Numbered from the stretch's first letter, positions 11,922 through 25,002 are shown. The stretch: 58,000 bases of DNA from Diphasiastrum complanatum (GCA_029204225.1 CM055107.1:16115309-16173308); one strand, 5' to 3'. Notes: generated by a model not told the origin, from the sequence alone. Translations and numbers: made by a program.

Positions 11922-12012
11922 ATTATGAATGATCAAAGCTTGACTCGATATGTTCTTCTTAGCTTTGAACAATATGAAGAGTATACTGAATCAAGCTTTG
12001 ATCATGCATAAT
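11922..12012. repeat. Long hairpin (24-bp arms, 42-nt loop)
   Basis: ATTATGAATGATCAAAGCTT at 11922 pairs with AAGCTTTGATCATGCATAAT ending at 12012; the arms differ at about two positions. It lies inside the CG-motif cluster. It could be a foldback element, a recombination by-product or an RNA hairpin. Confidence 0.75.
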
Positions 12013-12329
12013 GTCGTCCAATAATTTCGACAATTTTTAAAAATAATCTTTTCCTGCAATAGCATTTGGACGCGCGTAGTCCAAAGGAAAAATCGCTTTC
12101 TTCTCCCAGGCGCGCTGATCAGATATCTGAGTCACACTGAAAATATATTGGAACTCAACATTCCAATAGCGAATCAATGCACGTAGTCCAAGTTGAAAAA
12201 TCTTTTTTTTTGGGACAGGCGCATTGATCCAATATCCGATTCACCATACCGGAGTATTTAATCAACGCGCGTCTACTTGATCTTTTCCTCTGAAGCACTT
12301 ATCCTCTCGCGTGGAATCGATATCGGCTC

Positions 12330-15300
12330 TTTCAATATGCTCCGCCTTATGAATATGTTTTGAATGAACAATTATCTCAAAAGAAAAAAACTTCGTCTTT
12401 ACGGTGCTTACATAGGATGAGAGACTGTAATAATTGCCCTAAATTGATGCCATTGACTCACATTGATTTTCCTTGATTTGAAATAATTTGCCTGATTTCT
12501 AGGGACTCACTCAATCAACTCCTATGATCATCTACTGATATTTTACTGATATGTACACACTTGGGAAAAGCCTCTCACCTGTGGGAAATCATCATTATTC
12601 ACAAGGTTATGCTTGATCAACTAGTAAAACATTGCCAAATGGCAATTTTCAAGTTGACTAGTTTTTCACTAGTTCATATATAAATCAGGATTTTTCCTAT
12701 CTAAAAAAATTGAATGCATCTAGGCCTAACATCCACGTGTGGAAATAGGCTCCACACATGTGAGATCAAGTTATGTACATAGAATCGTGAATCCAAAGCT
12801 AGAATTTGACAATTTTAACAGTTCTATGGGTTCAGCATCCTAGTCTTTGACCCCTAGTGTACAGGAGGCCATGAAAGATTTGAATTGGTTTTGAGTCAAA
12901 CTACTTTCAATATTTTCTCTTACTGGAGAAAATTTGAGATTTACAAGCAATTTGGGACTTTGACACTTAGTTAATCAACGAGTAAGGATTTGATCTAAGA
13001 ATCACCAGGTCTAGGGCTCAATATGGACCTAAAGATCAGATTAGAACTCACAAATGGTTGTTTTGATCTCTTTGAATTGAGTTGCATTTGATTCTAAAAC
13101 TCACAAAGGGATGCTCTGAATTCTTTGAATTGAGTTACATTCAATTCTATACTTCAAGTTCTTGATTCGAGAAGGGCACTTAGCCAAAGGGCATCAAATA
13201 TTTCTATTTTGGTGCATCTCAAAATTTTGGTTCCTCCTTGGTTTATAGGCCACACACACTGCAGTCTGAAGCCTCTTGAACCTAAAATTACTAGAATAAT
13301 GACTAGAAACAAGATTAGAGATCCCATTGAGATTGATTCTTGCTTCAAAATCAACAATTTTGCACTTTGAAACTTACATTTTGTGATCAAAATGAGTGAA
13401 TGCTTGGATCCACCAGCTCTAATATCATGTTAAAGAATATGTTCTTAGGATCTAATAATAATGTCCACAAACTACATTCAAGCATTGAAGATTTCACATT
13501 CATCAAGAAACATCAAGACTAGCAACTAGAATTGATGCTAAAAACTTCCTAGATTGGGAATTGCTTCATTAACACTCTCATTCACACAATTATGAGGACC
13601 TAATACACAAGTGGACAACAAAAATAATGTATTAGCTTCATATCAGTACATAATGATCATAGATCATGCAAGAATTCATCACTCAACTTGCCCTTGAATT
13701 CCAAGACTACCGAACGTCACCCAATCTTGCTTCTTTCAAAAAGTGTATACAATAAATAATCCACAAGAAGAGCTATTATCCATATCAGATCTGATGACTA
13801 GGAATTCATAACATTAGATATAGGCCTAACCCTAATCTCCAATGCCCTATCCAAGCATGCTTATCCATTTGGTAGGTGGTGTTTGAAGACTCATGGGGTT
13901 GGTGGGAAATCTCACCAATCACTCCTTAGATTAACTCCTAGATTATAGGAACTCGACTTGGGGCTCAACGAAATGCCAATGGTCCCTATCTGAAAATGAA
14001 TCCTTTGACTTCTAATCCTTACCTAACTATGTACATGAAATTGTGATGCTTGGTCACCCATGATAGTGTCATGTGGCAAGAATCTACAAGCTAGTCTTTA
14101 GCGTTTTAACTCAAACTGGTTGAAAGACAATACTCCTTTTACTAAAACTATTGCATGAACTGGCTTTTGAGCTACATGTCGCCGAAACAATATGCCCAAA
14201 TTGTCTCTGACAACACTGGTTTTTTTGGCAATAAGTAGCAGGAAACTTTCTGAAAACTAATTACCAATACTAAGAGCACTGAATGCTCTAAAACGAAGTG
14301 CCCAAAAAGCTGAAAACAAAGATCAAGATCTGAGCAATTCTTGAACTTCAGAGTTGGACAGGATTGAAAATTTGCGTTGGAAATTGTTGTCAACAGATTA
14401 TTGAAAGAGGAAGGAAACTTGCTACGATTCCGACAAGAAATTGGCACTAGATAGTGCGCTTAAGAAGCTGAGATCAATGCAACAAATGGGCTAAGAAGTA
14501 CGTGCCCCTTGACTTCTGAAACTGGAGTTAAAAATAGTCGCTAGAAAATCAAAATATGGAGCGCTGAGAAATCAGTAGATGAATGCCCAATCGATTTTGA
14601 TACTTTGTGCCCTTGCTGCTGGAAATAAAGATCAAAATCATAGCGTTTCTAATACCCCAAAGTGCACTGAAAATTTTGGAATTAATGCACTAATTGGGCT
14701 TGAAAAGAGGGTGCCCAAAATTTAATATATAGGTTGTTGGAGAATGCTCATAATTGTGCCCAAAATGATGGTGAAAAATGCTGGGAACCACCCTCTCTCA
14801 GTGCATTGGAAATAGCTAGAAAAAATGTCCTGATCTGATTTGAAAATAGCTTGCTAGCTAGCCTAGGAAAATGTGCTCCTCTCCTTTGTCCTTTCACAAG
14901 AATTGCTTGCTCCTATTAGCAATAAAACTAACACATTGTAGGCAAGGATGGCTATGGCTCCGATACCAGTGTTAAGGAACATCGTAACCAAAAGAAAGGC
15001 AAAGCTAGTATGATCCACCTAGCCAATGCATTCTCTTATAGAATGCCCCTCCTAGCCTAGTGTGAGTTTGCATGTGATAGGGGATAGTTCCAACTGACAC
15101 TCACTGTTCATGCTGCATGCATGAGTTAATGATGCATGACGAGTCCCAGTCCACTGCTAAAGGATTGCATGGCTCCTAATTGACATGCATGTGACTGCAT
15201 GGGCATTACTGGCCCTCATACCTACCGTATGGTATGCATGCATGCTTGTAATCCACACTACCCTTTGCCCTATTGTGGTTAGCTGCACCTAGAAGAGCTG

Positions 15301-15430
15301 TTCGATTTGGTGCAATTATTGTCTCGTAATAACTATGCACCTCTTTTCTCAAAAATTAAATGAGCGCCTGAACTGGTTGACTAGTATAAGAACAAACAAT
15401 GGTATCTCTCTTAGATTTTAAAAGGCATTG
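12330..15430. other. Anonymous intergenic sequence with retroelement-like primer sites
   Basis: No coding region recognised. Minus-strand primer-binding-site-like motifs occur at 13416-13427 (complement TGATATTAGAGC) and 14956-14968 (complement TGGTATCGGAGCC), each next to TGTTAA, as at the edge of an LTR. Two phrases around TTTGAATTGAGTT(G/A)CAT near 13070 and 13125 are duplicated. The evidence for individual elements is weak. Confidence 0.35.
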
Positions 15431-15434
15431 GGCT

Positions 15435-15690
15435 TCATAAAATGAGATGCTCCTCATTCTCCACCTTTGTCAAGGTAGACATGCCAAAAATACAATCCTC
15501 TTTAGCGACTTGAAATATGTCAATGTATACTTGGCATCCTACCATATTGCTAACAACGTGCCCTAATAGAAAAGCTTCCCTTGTAGGAATGGGATAACTC
15601 CCACAAAGGAGCCTCCATATGTTGAAGCATCCTCTGCAAAAGGATGTCTTGGGGAGAAATAACTTATCACAGAGAGACATCGCTATCTAA
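15435..15690 (-). pseudogene. Unidentified coding remnant
   Basis: The minus frame MSLCDKLFLPKTSFCRGCFN then WRLLCGSYPIPTREAFLLGH is protein-like in composition. A further frame-shifted piece upstream (15690-15880) reads HERIDHVYHIFKGLLCIQIV. I do not recognise the family; a decayed retroelement or host gene fragment is possible. Confidence 0.3.
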
Positions 15691-15699
15691 GCCACTTTC

Positions 15700-16690
15700 A
15701 TGCCCAACAAATCACATCCAAAATGCTTACTATCCGACTCAAACATCTTTTCCAAGTGGTCTACTTGTATTTCCATTGAATACATATATTGAATCCACAA
15801 TTTGTATACATAATAGACCCTTGAATATGTGGTAGACATGATCTATCCTCTCATGCATCTCCCTTTTGAGAAAAAAAATACCTCATCAATCTGATCATAT
15901 AGACACCTATTGTCAATGGTAAAAAAATATGATTAAAATTTGATGTCCCACTTGTATCAAGTGTGGGCAACACAGATTACTCTCAGTTGCTCACCATGAT
16001 GCCATGCATCACAACTATCTCCTTTCCTTCAAAAATACACACCCATATTGAAAAGTCCCTCATAATGATTCTCTTGGCCTACTAAAAAGCCAAATGTTAC
16101 TCCTCCACAAAATATAAAAGAGATCATCCTCCTTTAAAATGCACCCATTATTAGAAATGCATCCCTTTTGATTTTTTGGAAATCAACTTGTTGATACTAG
16201 GGGGTGCTAGTATCCTAGATAGACCCATGTTACCTCCATGCCAAGAGAAGTCATGCTTTAGGTGATATCAAATAAGTTCATGCATCCTTCATAGGCAAAG
16301 CTTGACTGGTCAACAATCATTGCATTCTTATATTTGAGGTCTTGCTTTTACTCAATTTCTCTTTTGTCACTAAAGCCACATCCAAAGACTCATGATAATA
16401 TTGTTGCCCATGTCATAGTGCCTTTTCAAATTGACATAGTCATGATCATGTGTATTCACCAAAGTGTCTTTCCTGGATGAATGTTTTCTTAATTCTAATT
16501 TGCTCTTTGCAAAAGAGCTATTTGTGACTTTATTATGGAGTCAATTTCCAATTGGGAGGTAGTAGGCTAGACACGTATTAATATTGAGGCTAAAATAGAG
16601 GTAAAAGTAGAACTCAAAGACTTATTTAATGCAAACAAATTGTCAAGATTGTATTGATATATCCAATTTGCCTTATTTCATTCATTGATG
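15700..16690. other. Anonymous AT-rich stretch
   Basis: Apart from the weak coding remnant at its left edge, I see no gene, terminal repeat or RNA feature here. Confidence 0.4.
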
Positions 16691-16808
16691 TTAATTGTTT
16701 TCACCATTATGTTTCATGGACATTGATGTTGAGCAAAACATGTGCTCTTATCAAAGTTTTGAAAATGTTATCAACGAAGTGATCGCAAATAAAAAATATT
16801 GCCCTAAT

Positions 16809-16910
<102 letters not shown>

Positions 16911-17056
16911 CAGTTCTCACACAATGGAATCCATAAGAGAGCAAACAAAGTACATTGCTAAACATGAAATATCCCACAAGTTTAGGATTAGGGTAGATGG
17001 CCAATCGTATTGACATTTATGAACAAAAAGCTCTAATGACTTCCTATTTTGTTTCT

Positions 17057-17190
17057 AAAGTTATAATGTTAGGTCCACACAAATACATCTTAGATGTTGA
17101 GTTATAATTTTGAGTCCACACAAATACATCTTAGATGTTGAGTTCTAAAGTTATAATGTTGAGTCCACACAAATACATCTTAGATGAATC
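17057..17190. repeat. Tandem repeat, three copies of about 45 bp
   Basis: Unit GTTATAATGTTGAGTCCACA followed by CAAATACATCTTAGATGTTG, three near-identical copies. No function recognised. Confidence 0.85.
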
Positions 17191-17639
17191 TAAGATATCC
17201 GGATTTGTCAAGAGAAACCTTTATCTTCATGAGTTCAATTGTTGCTTGTTTTTATCAAGAATCCAACATGCTCAACGAACATCATGCCAAGGGTATGAAT
17301 GTTTCATAGGGTGGTTCTAGACTTCACATTTCTGAAGGCACCACAGATCTAATATCAAACAACTATTTGCATTGCGATGTCATTAAGTCGCGTAAGCTTT
17401 TGCACCAAAAGTCCATGTGTATCCTATTTGCAATTAGTATATGGATAACATATATCAAGCCTCAATAACCCATAAACGAAGAACTTGCTTTTAAATATTT
17501 CACAATGACAAATTACTTGTACGCTATTAACTATATCAATGAAAACTTTGGTAGCTACACCAAATTTGAAAGCAATCTGTAAGAGACAGATGACACTTTG
17601 TAAATCACGTAGTTCCATCAGTTTATTCCTCTACTTTTG

Positions 17640-18370
17640 TTTCTAAACACTTACTCTGCAGGTCCTAGGAAAGACTTTGCCATGATGAAGGCCAATGCTA
17701 AATAGCAAAGCCAACCAAACAAAGGCACTAGCAACTACAGAAACATCATGAATATTAAATATCATCACTTCAGCATTCTCTAAATAACCAACCCCAGAGA
17801 GGGTAGTTGATGGGAAAATTGCACCAATAAGAGATGTAAGGCATTAGCACAGCTAATTGGCTGCAACTTGGATGAAAATTAGACACGAGAACTAAATGCT
17901 TGTTAACGAAAAATACATAGTCTGGGATTATACCTGAACATAAAAAAAAAAAGGACACCCTTAGAGCATTAGACCGCCAACTCCAACATGCACAGCACGA
18001 GCTAGCTTTACTATTTACCACTACCCTTCATACCGGTCTAGTCCACCTTCACCTTTGGATAAATGATAGAAACTCAAAATCATCATATTCTTTATGCTTG
18101 TTGAATCTAAAGTATATTTGAAATATTAAAAACTAAAAAGCACCCGAGAGGAGGCACAGGTCGCATGCATGAAGGTACATCCACATTAGTCATCATACAT
18201 GTATAATATATACATATATAACAATTTGTTTCTATAGCTTAGAGGTCAAGCAAGACTCAGACATGATGAAGGCTAGCACTAAAAAGCAAAGCAATCACGA
18301 TATCTCTACTCACACATCATCACGAATATAAACTCAGATGCACTGATGATGACTAGCTGAGTGACTAGCT
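17640..18370. repeat. Diverged duplication between 17640-17780 and 18230-18360
   Basis: Both segments share phrases such as CATGATGAAGGC(C/T)A followed by GC(T/A)AA and AGCAAAGC, and an ATCA(T/C)GAATAT phrase. They look like two copies of an unclassified repeat just beyond the ORANGE 3' end. No coding function. Confidence 0.4.
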
Positions 18371-18438
18371 GAGTGACGTGACTGCAATATGAACACACAA
18401 AAGCTAGGTTTGAAGTAGAACATTTTCTAGCATTGCCT

Positions 18439-18475
18439 TTTATTTTACCAAGCTGAAGTGATGATTGCTTTTATT
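18439..18475 (-). terminator. Candidate polyadenylation signals of ORANGE
   Basis: Two AATAAA hexamers on the minus strand (TTTATT on plus at 18439-18444 and 18470-18475), about 260-300 nt beyond the OR stop codon. The distance suits a plant 3' UTR. No transcript evidence is available here. Confidence 0.4.
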
Positions 18476-18736
18476 TTACCAATGAATCGCTATTCCAGTC
18501 TGCCAATCTCATAATTGCAGGTGGAAGAACACGCACAACCATGGAACATGATCCATGACTACTAGACATATTGTACACTTCCATTTACATTGCCTGACAA
18601 TGTTGAAACTCATGGGATTGCAGAGACTAGCAAAACATTATACAAGCATACGATGCTCAAAATTCTTGCATATCCATTCTAAATTGTACTCTGTACACAA
18701 GAATGCTTTTGCGAATTTATATGGCTTTCTAAATAC

Positions 18737-18814
18737 TCAATCGAATGGATCAATACGAGGGTCGTGCTCACTTGCCAATTCCATTCCAGTGCACAGGCAT
18801 GTTGGACACATGAC
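18737..18814 (-). CDS. OR: ORANGE exon 8 (fourth Cys motif, C-terminus)
   Basis: 25 codons plus TGA, residues 325-349: [17 protein letters not shown] then DPRIDPFD and stop. The acceptor is ctcaattgcag. The C-terminus is nearly invariant in the family, which makes the gene assignment firm. Confidence 0.96.
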   Translation of the reverse strand, partial: VMCPTCLCTGMELASEHDPRIDPFD

Positions 18815-21800
18815 CTGCAATTGAGGATCAAGATGAATTTGTAACGATTGAAACAAAGACATGATAATAACTTTTAAAGAATAGCACAAACAAAAACTAC
18901 CTCAGCTGCAGATTCAAATACCTACATCTGTTCAATTAAATCTAGGAATAACAAAGGTGATCGTCTCTCATGAGTCACAGGTTACTCATAGTTATAGTGC
19001 TACATGACATAATCATTTAGTACAAATCACAGGAATTAAGATCCCGTCATGAGTACCTGACATTTTTTTGAGGAACTTATTAATCACTCATAAGACGATC
19101 CAAAATATACTCGGACCTGCAACAATCAATACTTATTCTAGATCTAAACGAACATGCCACACAACAAAAAAATACCTTTGCAGCTCCAGAACAGTTTGGA
19201 CATCTTTGAGTGGTTGGTGGTAATAAAGGTCGTTTCATGTCATCTATGCTTGCCAATTGCTGTACAATCACAAGCGACCCCGTTCCAGAACAACGAGCAC
19301 AAGCTAAATAACCTGCAATAACAAGACAGGTATTAAGCCTCTCACATAACAGGATGGCATGCAAAAGAATATTTACCACCGAAAACACAGGCCTTGCAAA
19401 TATGCATTTACCAGTGCCATGACAGTATTTGCAATGTTTGTGCTCTTGCTGCTTTACATTGTTCATCTCAATAACCATTAATGCTGAGATCACACCGACC
19501 GCACCACCAGAAAATGATGCTACTACCGGATCTACCTGGCTGTGAAAATATACATGTACACAATCAGCAAAAGAAGACTTTCTTTTCCTCCAGAGAAATT
19601 CCATTCCTGAAGCGTGACGCAATGCTTTCTTGTATTTTTTAGGAAAACTGAAGAGACAATCTGTGAGATGAAATTAGATTGTAAAATGACTTTTGTCAAA
19701 TTTTCAGAGGATAAAGGTACATAATGTCGACCAAGTTTTAGTAACAAAAAGAGGAAACTCAAGAATGGAGAGACTTGGAGAATTTCACAAAGTTAGCTGC
19801 AAGAACATTCTTGCAGGTACTTGTAGTAGATTCCTATCTTTACAATTTTAAAGTTTATTATGATAAAGCACCAAGAAATAAGAGCAATGTTTGGATAAGG
19901 GAATAGGAAATTCAACCTGGAGGTTTTCATCTGCACAGCCTGTGGCCTGAGAACACTAAGGCATCCTGAATTGACCTGATTGTTGACAAGGAGAATTGTG
20001 GGCTGGGGAGTATTGAGAGAGTTGACTTGTTCAGCATTCAAAATTTGACTTGAGTTCCTTATATTGGAGGTGCAAATGTTACGGTCAAGAGGGTAAGATG
20101 TGGGAGTGAACTCCTTAAAAAAGTCTCAGGTTTTTCATAAAGCAATGACCTGAAAGCATTCAGAAGTAGTTACAAACATGTAATAAGTGCCCATATTGAT
20201 ACTTTGGCATACTTGTTGGGGCATCACCAATTCATTAGACCCCCTCAAGTACAAGTTATCAGTTTGGGTCTGTTATTATGTCATTTGGTCAATAGTTGAG
20301 TAGCTCCTGGCACTTGGTCACATAGGAAGGTTAGGGACCATCGGGTTAAGGCACCAATTCCAAGTGGCTCATGAAGAGTACAAGCGATGTCCCACTCACA
20401 TCAAAATTGATATATCTGATCATTTAGTTCCTTATAGGAGACTCGTACAACAGTTCCATTTCAAAATGTGTGAGAGAGCAATAGGATAGGAAGAAAGAGG
20501 AAGGACAAGGATAAGGAGAAGAAGGGGAAGAATGAGGAGGAAGGCAACAACGAAAAGGAGAAGAAGAAGAAAAGGATAACATAGTCTAAGACTTGTAACC
20601 TAGCACGTACTAGATTGCAATTGTAGTGGAGAGTAGCTACTACCTACTACCTACTAGTATCAAGATTCATATATATACATATTGTCTATATACTTGAGAT
20701 TTGAGAAGCTCAGAGCCTAAATGCTGAGACTTTATTAATAGTTTCATTTGTTAATACCTACTACCATAAAATCTGTTACATGTATAATTTTGTCTATAAT
20801 GGTACGTTCTATTTTGAATCTTGAAGTCAGGGTTTTCAAAGTTCACTTGGCATTGTAGCATCCAAAATAATTTACATGTCCGATGTATGAAAGAAAAACA
20901 ACTTTTCTACTTGATCACATTGACTACATAAAAATTATTCTTTTTTCTTTAAATTGACTAGAACAAATCATGATTCATCCAATTCTAAATCAGGTAGAAA
21001 GTTGAAACTATACATGCCACAGGGGTGCTCATTGATGTCTTTGTGAATACTCTATTGATCCACCTCCTAGTCATGAGTTACAAATCATTACATCCATTGT
21101 AATCTAAGGGTAGTAGGACAAACCCTCAAGGGATCCATAACCTTACTAATGCCCTGACTTGTAAATTTCCTAAAAGGTTCCCTTAAGAGCCTCCAATATA
21201 ATATAAGTAGTCATTTGCATGCTCCCCACAATCGATCATCCTCATACTTTTGTAGGAGACTTACTTTGCAGCTTTTGTAGAAAATCTACATTTACTTCCT
21301 ATTGGCCAGATTTTTATAGTAATATTGGAGGGTGATTAGAGTCATATGCATAAGTTGATCCTTAGAAGCCCGTTCCGAGTAAAATGGGTTTGAACGTTCC
21401 GTTCCGTCCGCCGTTCCGGAACGTACTGGGTCGGAACGAGTTAGTGTAAGTTTAAAAAAAATTGATAGACGGCCCTGCTGGCCCGCGCATTCTGCATTTC
21501 ACAGATAGCGAGTTGTCATACTTCTAACGAAGCAGAAAATAAATTGCTACAAAAGGACAGCGGCAGCAGAGCTCGTCCAAACATGAAGAATAATCATTCA
21601 CAAGGAAAAGTTCTGCTCTGCTAGATTTTGCGAGGACAGGAAGGTGCCATGGAAGCCATAAGGCACTCTGGAAGGGAGCTTCACGGAGGCGATGAGCTCC
21701 CGCAATGATGAGCTTGCGTCCAAGACCAGAAGCTCTGATTGCTCTGTTTTCTCATTGTGGCGGAAAGAAAGTAGGAAGCCATCGTGGACGGGCTTCTAAG

Positions 21801-24373
21801 AACTAGATGCGTGACGGTTTGAGTCCGAGCAGGAAGCCTTGTGGACGATCCTGTTTGTGTGTTCAATCTCATCTCACACAAGATGCTCCTCAAGCTTCTT
21901 TAGATATGGTTTTTTTTTCCTTCGTAAAAAATAGTATTTTTTTATTTTTTTCTGAGGGTCCCGTTCCGGAACGGAACGCGTTCCAGAACGGGCAACTAAG
22001 AGTTGATCCTAAGTCACATTCACGACCACGTGAGTTTCCTAATATGTTGGCAAGTTGTGACAATAGTATAAAAACATCAACCACCCACCACTTACTGCAA
22101 TAGTCATCTCTCAAGACACGAAGGAGATAAGTATCAGGTCGCATTTGCTTGGTTTGAGCAGGCCAGATGGGAGATCCATGGGCATTCCATGTGCATGGCG
22201 ATTCCTAGACCTGAGCAAGACCGCTTACTTAGCGCATAAGGAGCACTAGCGACTGGGCTAGTTCATGGGCCCCAAGCTACAAATTGGTGGGCAGAAGGGT
22301 TCTGTTGACACAAAATCAGGGGCTGGCAAAGCCATGCACATTCTAGCACCAAGGTTGGTCCATCATGGCATGTTTCACCGTCAGGTGTTGCAGGACCATC
22401 ACAGACTTCATCAACAAAGGCAAGGCTAGCACGGCCTCCATCAACAACAACAGCAAGGCCATCATCTACAGGAGAGGCATTTCCATCAAGGGAGTCAATT
22501 GGGGGAGGGCCTACTGAGCATAGTAGTCCAGGATCAGCAGAGGCGACAACTCTTGGGACAGCTATGGGGGCTGTTGGAGAGAGATCACAAGGTGGGCGCA
22601 GTCACGGGCTAGAGTCAAGCCACGACCATATGCACTTGCATAGGATACGGCAAGCAGATATCGACAGAGCACAATGGCTACAAGGTGGCAGCGGATACAC
22701 CATGAGGCAACCACTAGACTTACACGCCAGTTTTTTTAAAGTGGCTACCTTGCATTTGCCTTGGCTGACATCACCATCTTCCATGACACTTGTAGACCCC
22801 CCATACGCGAGGCTCTACGTACTCGCCATTTGAAAGCAGAGCACACATGCATCACGAGAGAGCTCGGTTGCTCTATTCTATCGGATGGGTGGACTAATAT
22901 TAAGCACAAGCCTATTATCAACATCTTGGTTTCATCTCTGTTGAGCATTGTATTTCTCATGGGTGTAAATGCTTCCTGAGCTGGCGTTGTTGAGTCAGGA
23001 GAGTTTATTTATGAGCACATACATGCAACAGTCGTTTAGGTGGAGGTGGTACAAGTAGTGTAAGTGGTCACCAACAATGCTAGCAATCGTGTGGCCAAGG
23101 GTGAGAGTTTAGCAAGAGACTACCCCGTTTGCAACACACTACATCGATGTTTTGATGCACAACATAGGAGGCCTCCCTTGGGTTTCCATCATCACATCCA
23201 ATGCTTGGTCACATTTTGGTTGTGCATGGAATTTTCCATGTGTCGACATTAGAATGTGTCAGTTGTGCATGGAATTGCCACGTGTCAACATTAGGATGTG
23301 TCAATAATGGGTGCGTGAGGGGATAGTGTGAGCCTTGTCAGGCATTCCCTATCTTATTCCTATGCAGCTATGGTTGGGAGGAAACTTGTAGCAGAGCTCT
23401 CAGTTCGCTTGCTGATCTCTGTACAGTTATTTGAGATTAGTAAAGAGACGGATTTACTGAGTAATTCTATGTATTTACTTAGGTTTTTGTGAGCTTGTGT
23501 GCAACATACACCTAGGTAGAAGAACCCCAAGAGTTGCCTTAAATCCAAAGGCACTGCAGTAGGCCATGCACACACAGAGGCTACGGCTGATGGTGAGATC
23601 TTTTCGAAGTATCATCGAGGCTGGCACGTCATGATAAGAATGTAAATAAGAATTTTAAGTACATCGGTAGAAGCTCCATGCCGTCAAAAGGAAACCTAAT
23701 GTACTATACCATAAGAATGTGAATCTTATACCACTCTTTCATTGTGCCACTTTGAGAGAATGTGTTAGAGGACTTAAGAAAATGCATATACAAGTAGGGG
23801 CTATAGCTTCTACAATCCATAAAAAAAATTTGGACATAAAATTGATTTTCCAACAATTTCAATAGCAACTATAGATGCAATTTCATTGACTTGCCAATTT
23901 TCTATGGACTATTACTCATAAAAGGGTTAAAATGTTTTTTTCTTAAAACATCAAGAATTTCAGAAGAATACTTGTTTTTGGGAAAAGATACCAATTCCAT
24001 TCCTATACTTTGTCAACTTTCTTGAAGACCAGTAACTGGGGTTCTACAATCCGTAGAAAGATTTGGACATATTTCTAGAGTTATGAAGTCCCTATAATCT
24101 GACACATTCCCAAGCACTGTTTCTAGCCGAAAAAGGGCATGTACAATGAATAGTACCTAGCAAAAATAGGGCATGTACAGTGCATAGTATCTAGCAAATA
24201 TAGGATCCTGTAGTGCTTAAAAGAATTTCTAAAATCACCGTCAGACTACCGCTGACCAAACCTTTGATTTGAGCCCATATTGGAAGGACAAAAAAACAAC
24301 ACTCTGCTACGTTTTGGAAAAAATCCCAAAACGTTTTTCAAAATGCATAATGCAATGATGATATATATATATG

Positions 24374-24407
<34 letters not shown>

Positions 24408-25002
24408 GACATGAGGGTCCGGGCCGAAGTGCCCGCGTCCGCGTCCGCGTCCGCCGCCCGGACCCGGACGCGTCCGACCCCCTGACGCGGGGTCGGACGC
24501 GTCCTTTTTTTTGTTAATTTTTTTTTTTTAAGGGCTGGATGCGTCCATCGTCCAGACGTGTTTTTTTTTTTAAAAAAAAAAAAAAAAAGGCAAACACCCG
24601 CAGGCCCTGCGGACAGTCCGCAAAACCCGAGAGCAGGAAGAGAGCGGAAGAGGGCGGAAGAGGGAGAGTGTGGGAGAGCATAGAGTGATAGAGAGAGAGA
24701 GAGATGGTGTTTGTGTGTGTGTGTGTGTGAGAGAGAAAATTGTGTGTGTGAAAATTGTGTGTTGATTTGTGTGCATTCAGTTGTGTGTGTGTGGTGATCT
24801 GTGTGTGAGAGAGAGAGAGAGGAAGAGACAGAGAGTGTGAGGGACGGAGAGAGAGAGGATTTGTGTGTGTGCACAGTGTGTGTGTGTGTGAGTTTAGGAT
24901 TTAGGTGTAAGAGTGCTTGGGTTTGGGGTTTAGGGTTTAGGATGGGAGAGAGAGCTTGGGTTTCCGTGCTTCTGTGTGTGTGTGCGTGTGTGTGTGTGTG
25001 TG

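Larger units (their letters stand above)
8758..12326. repeat. Clustered CG-rich motif in alternating orientation (at least 16 copies)
   Basis: Consensus ATATCGGATCAACGCGCG on one strand. Forward copies: 8758, 9613, 9694, 11281, 11840, 12055, 12162, 12256. Reverse copies: 9661, 9748, 11334, 11431, 11892, 12108, 12217, 12306. From 9613 on, forward and reverse copies mostly alternate, 30-55 bp apart, forming imperfect inverted pairs. They sit in an intron of the peptidase gene (9565-9770) and upstream of the H3-like start (11281 onwards). The layout resembles transposase-binding subterminal repeats of CACTA or MULE elements (inference). Matching terminal inverted repeats were not found. Confidence 0.7.

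Noticed and set aside
12330-14990. Complete LTR retrotransposons next to the primer-site-like motifs at 13416 and 14956
   Set aside because: No second LTR copy or coding domain was found; the motifs alone are too short to define elements.
18555-18824. Plus-strand 89-residue ORF
   Set aside because: It is antisense to OR exon 8 and the 3' UTR and has no similarity of its own.
19532-19762. Minus-strand ORF upstream of OR exon 6
   Set aside because: It is in a different frame from exon 6 and has no similarity to OR; it is intronic.
24921-24941. TTTAGGG repeats considered as interstitial telomere sequence
   Set aside because: Only two or three units, and the same motif recurs in the matching place of element B, so it is part of the element leader.
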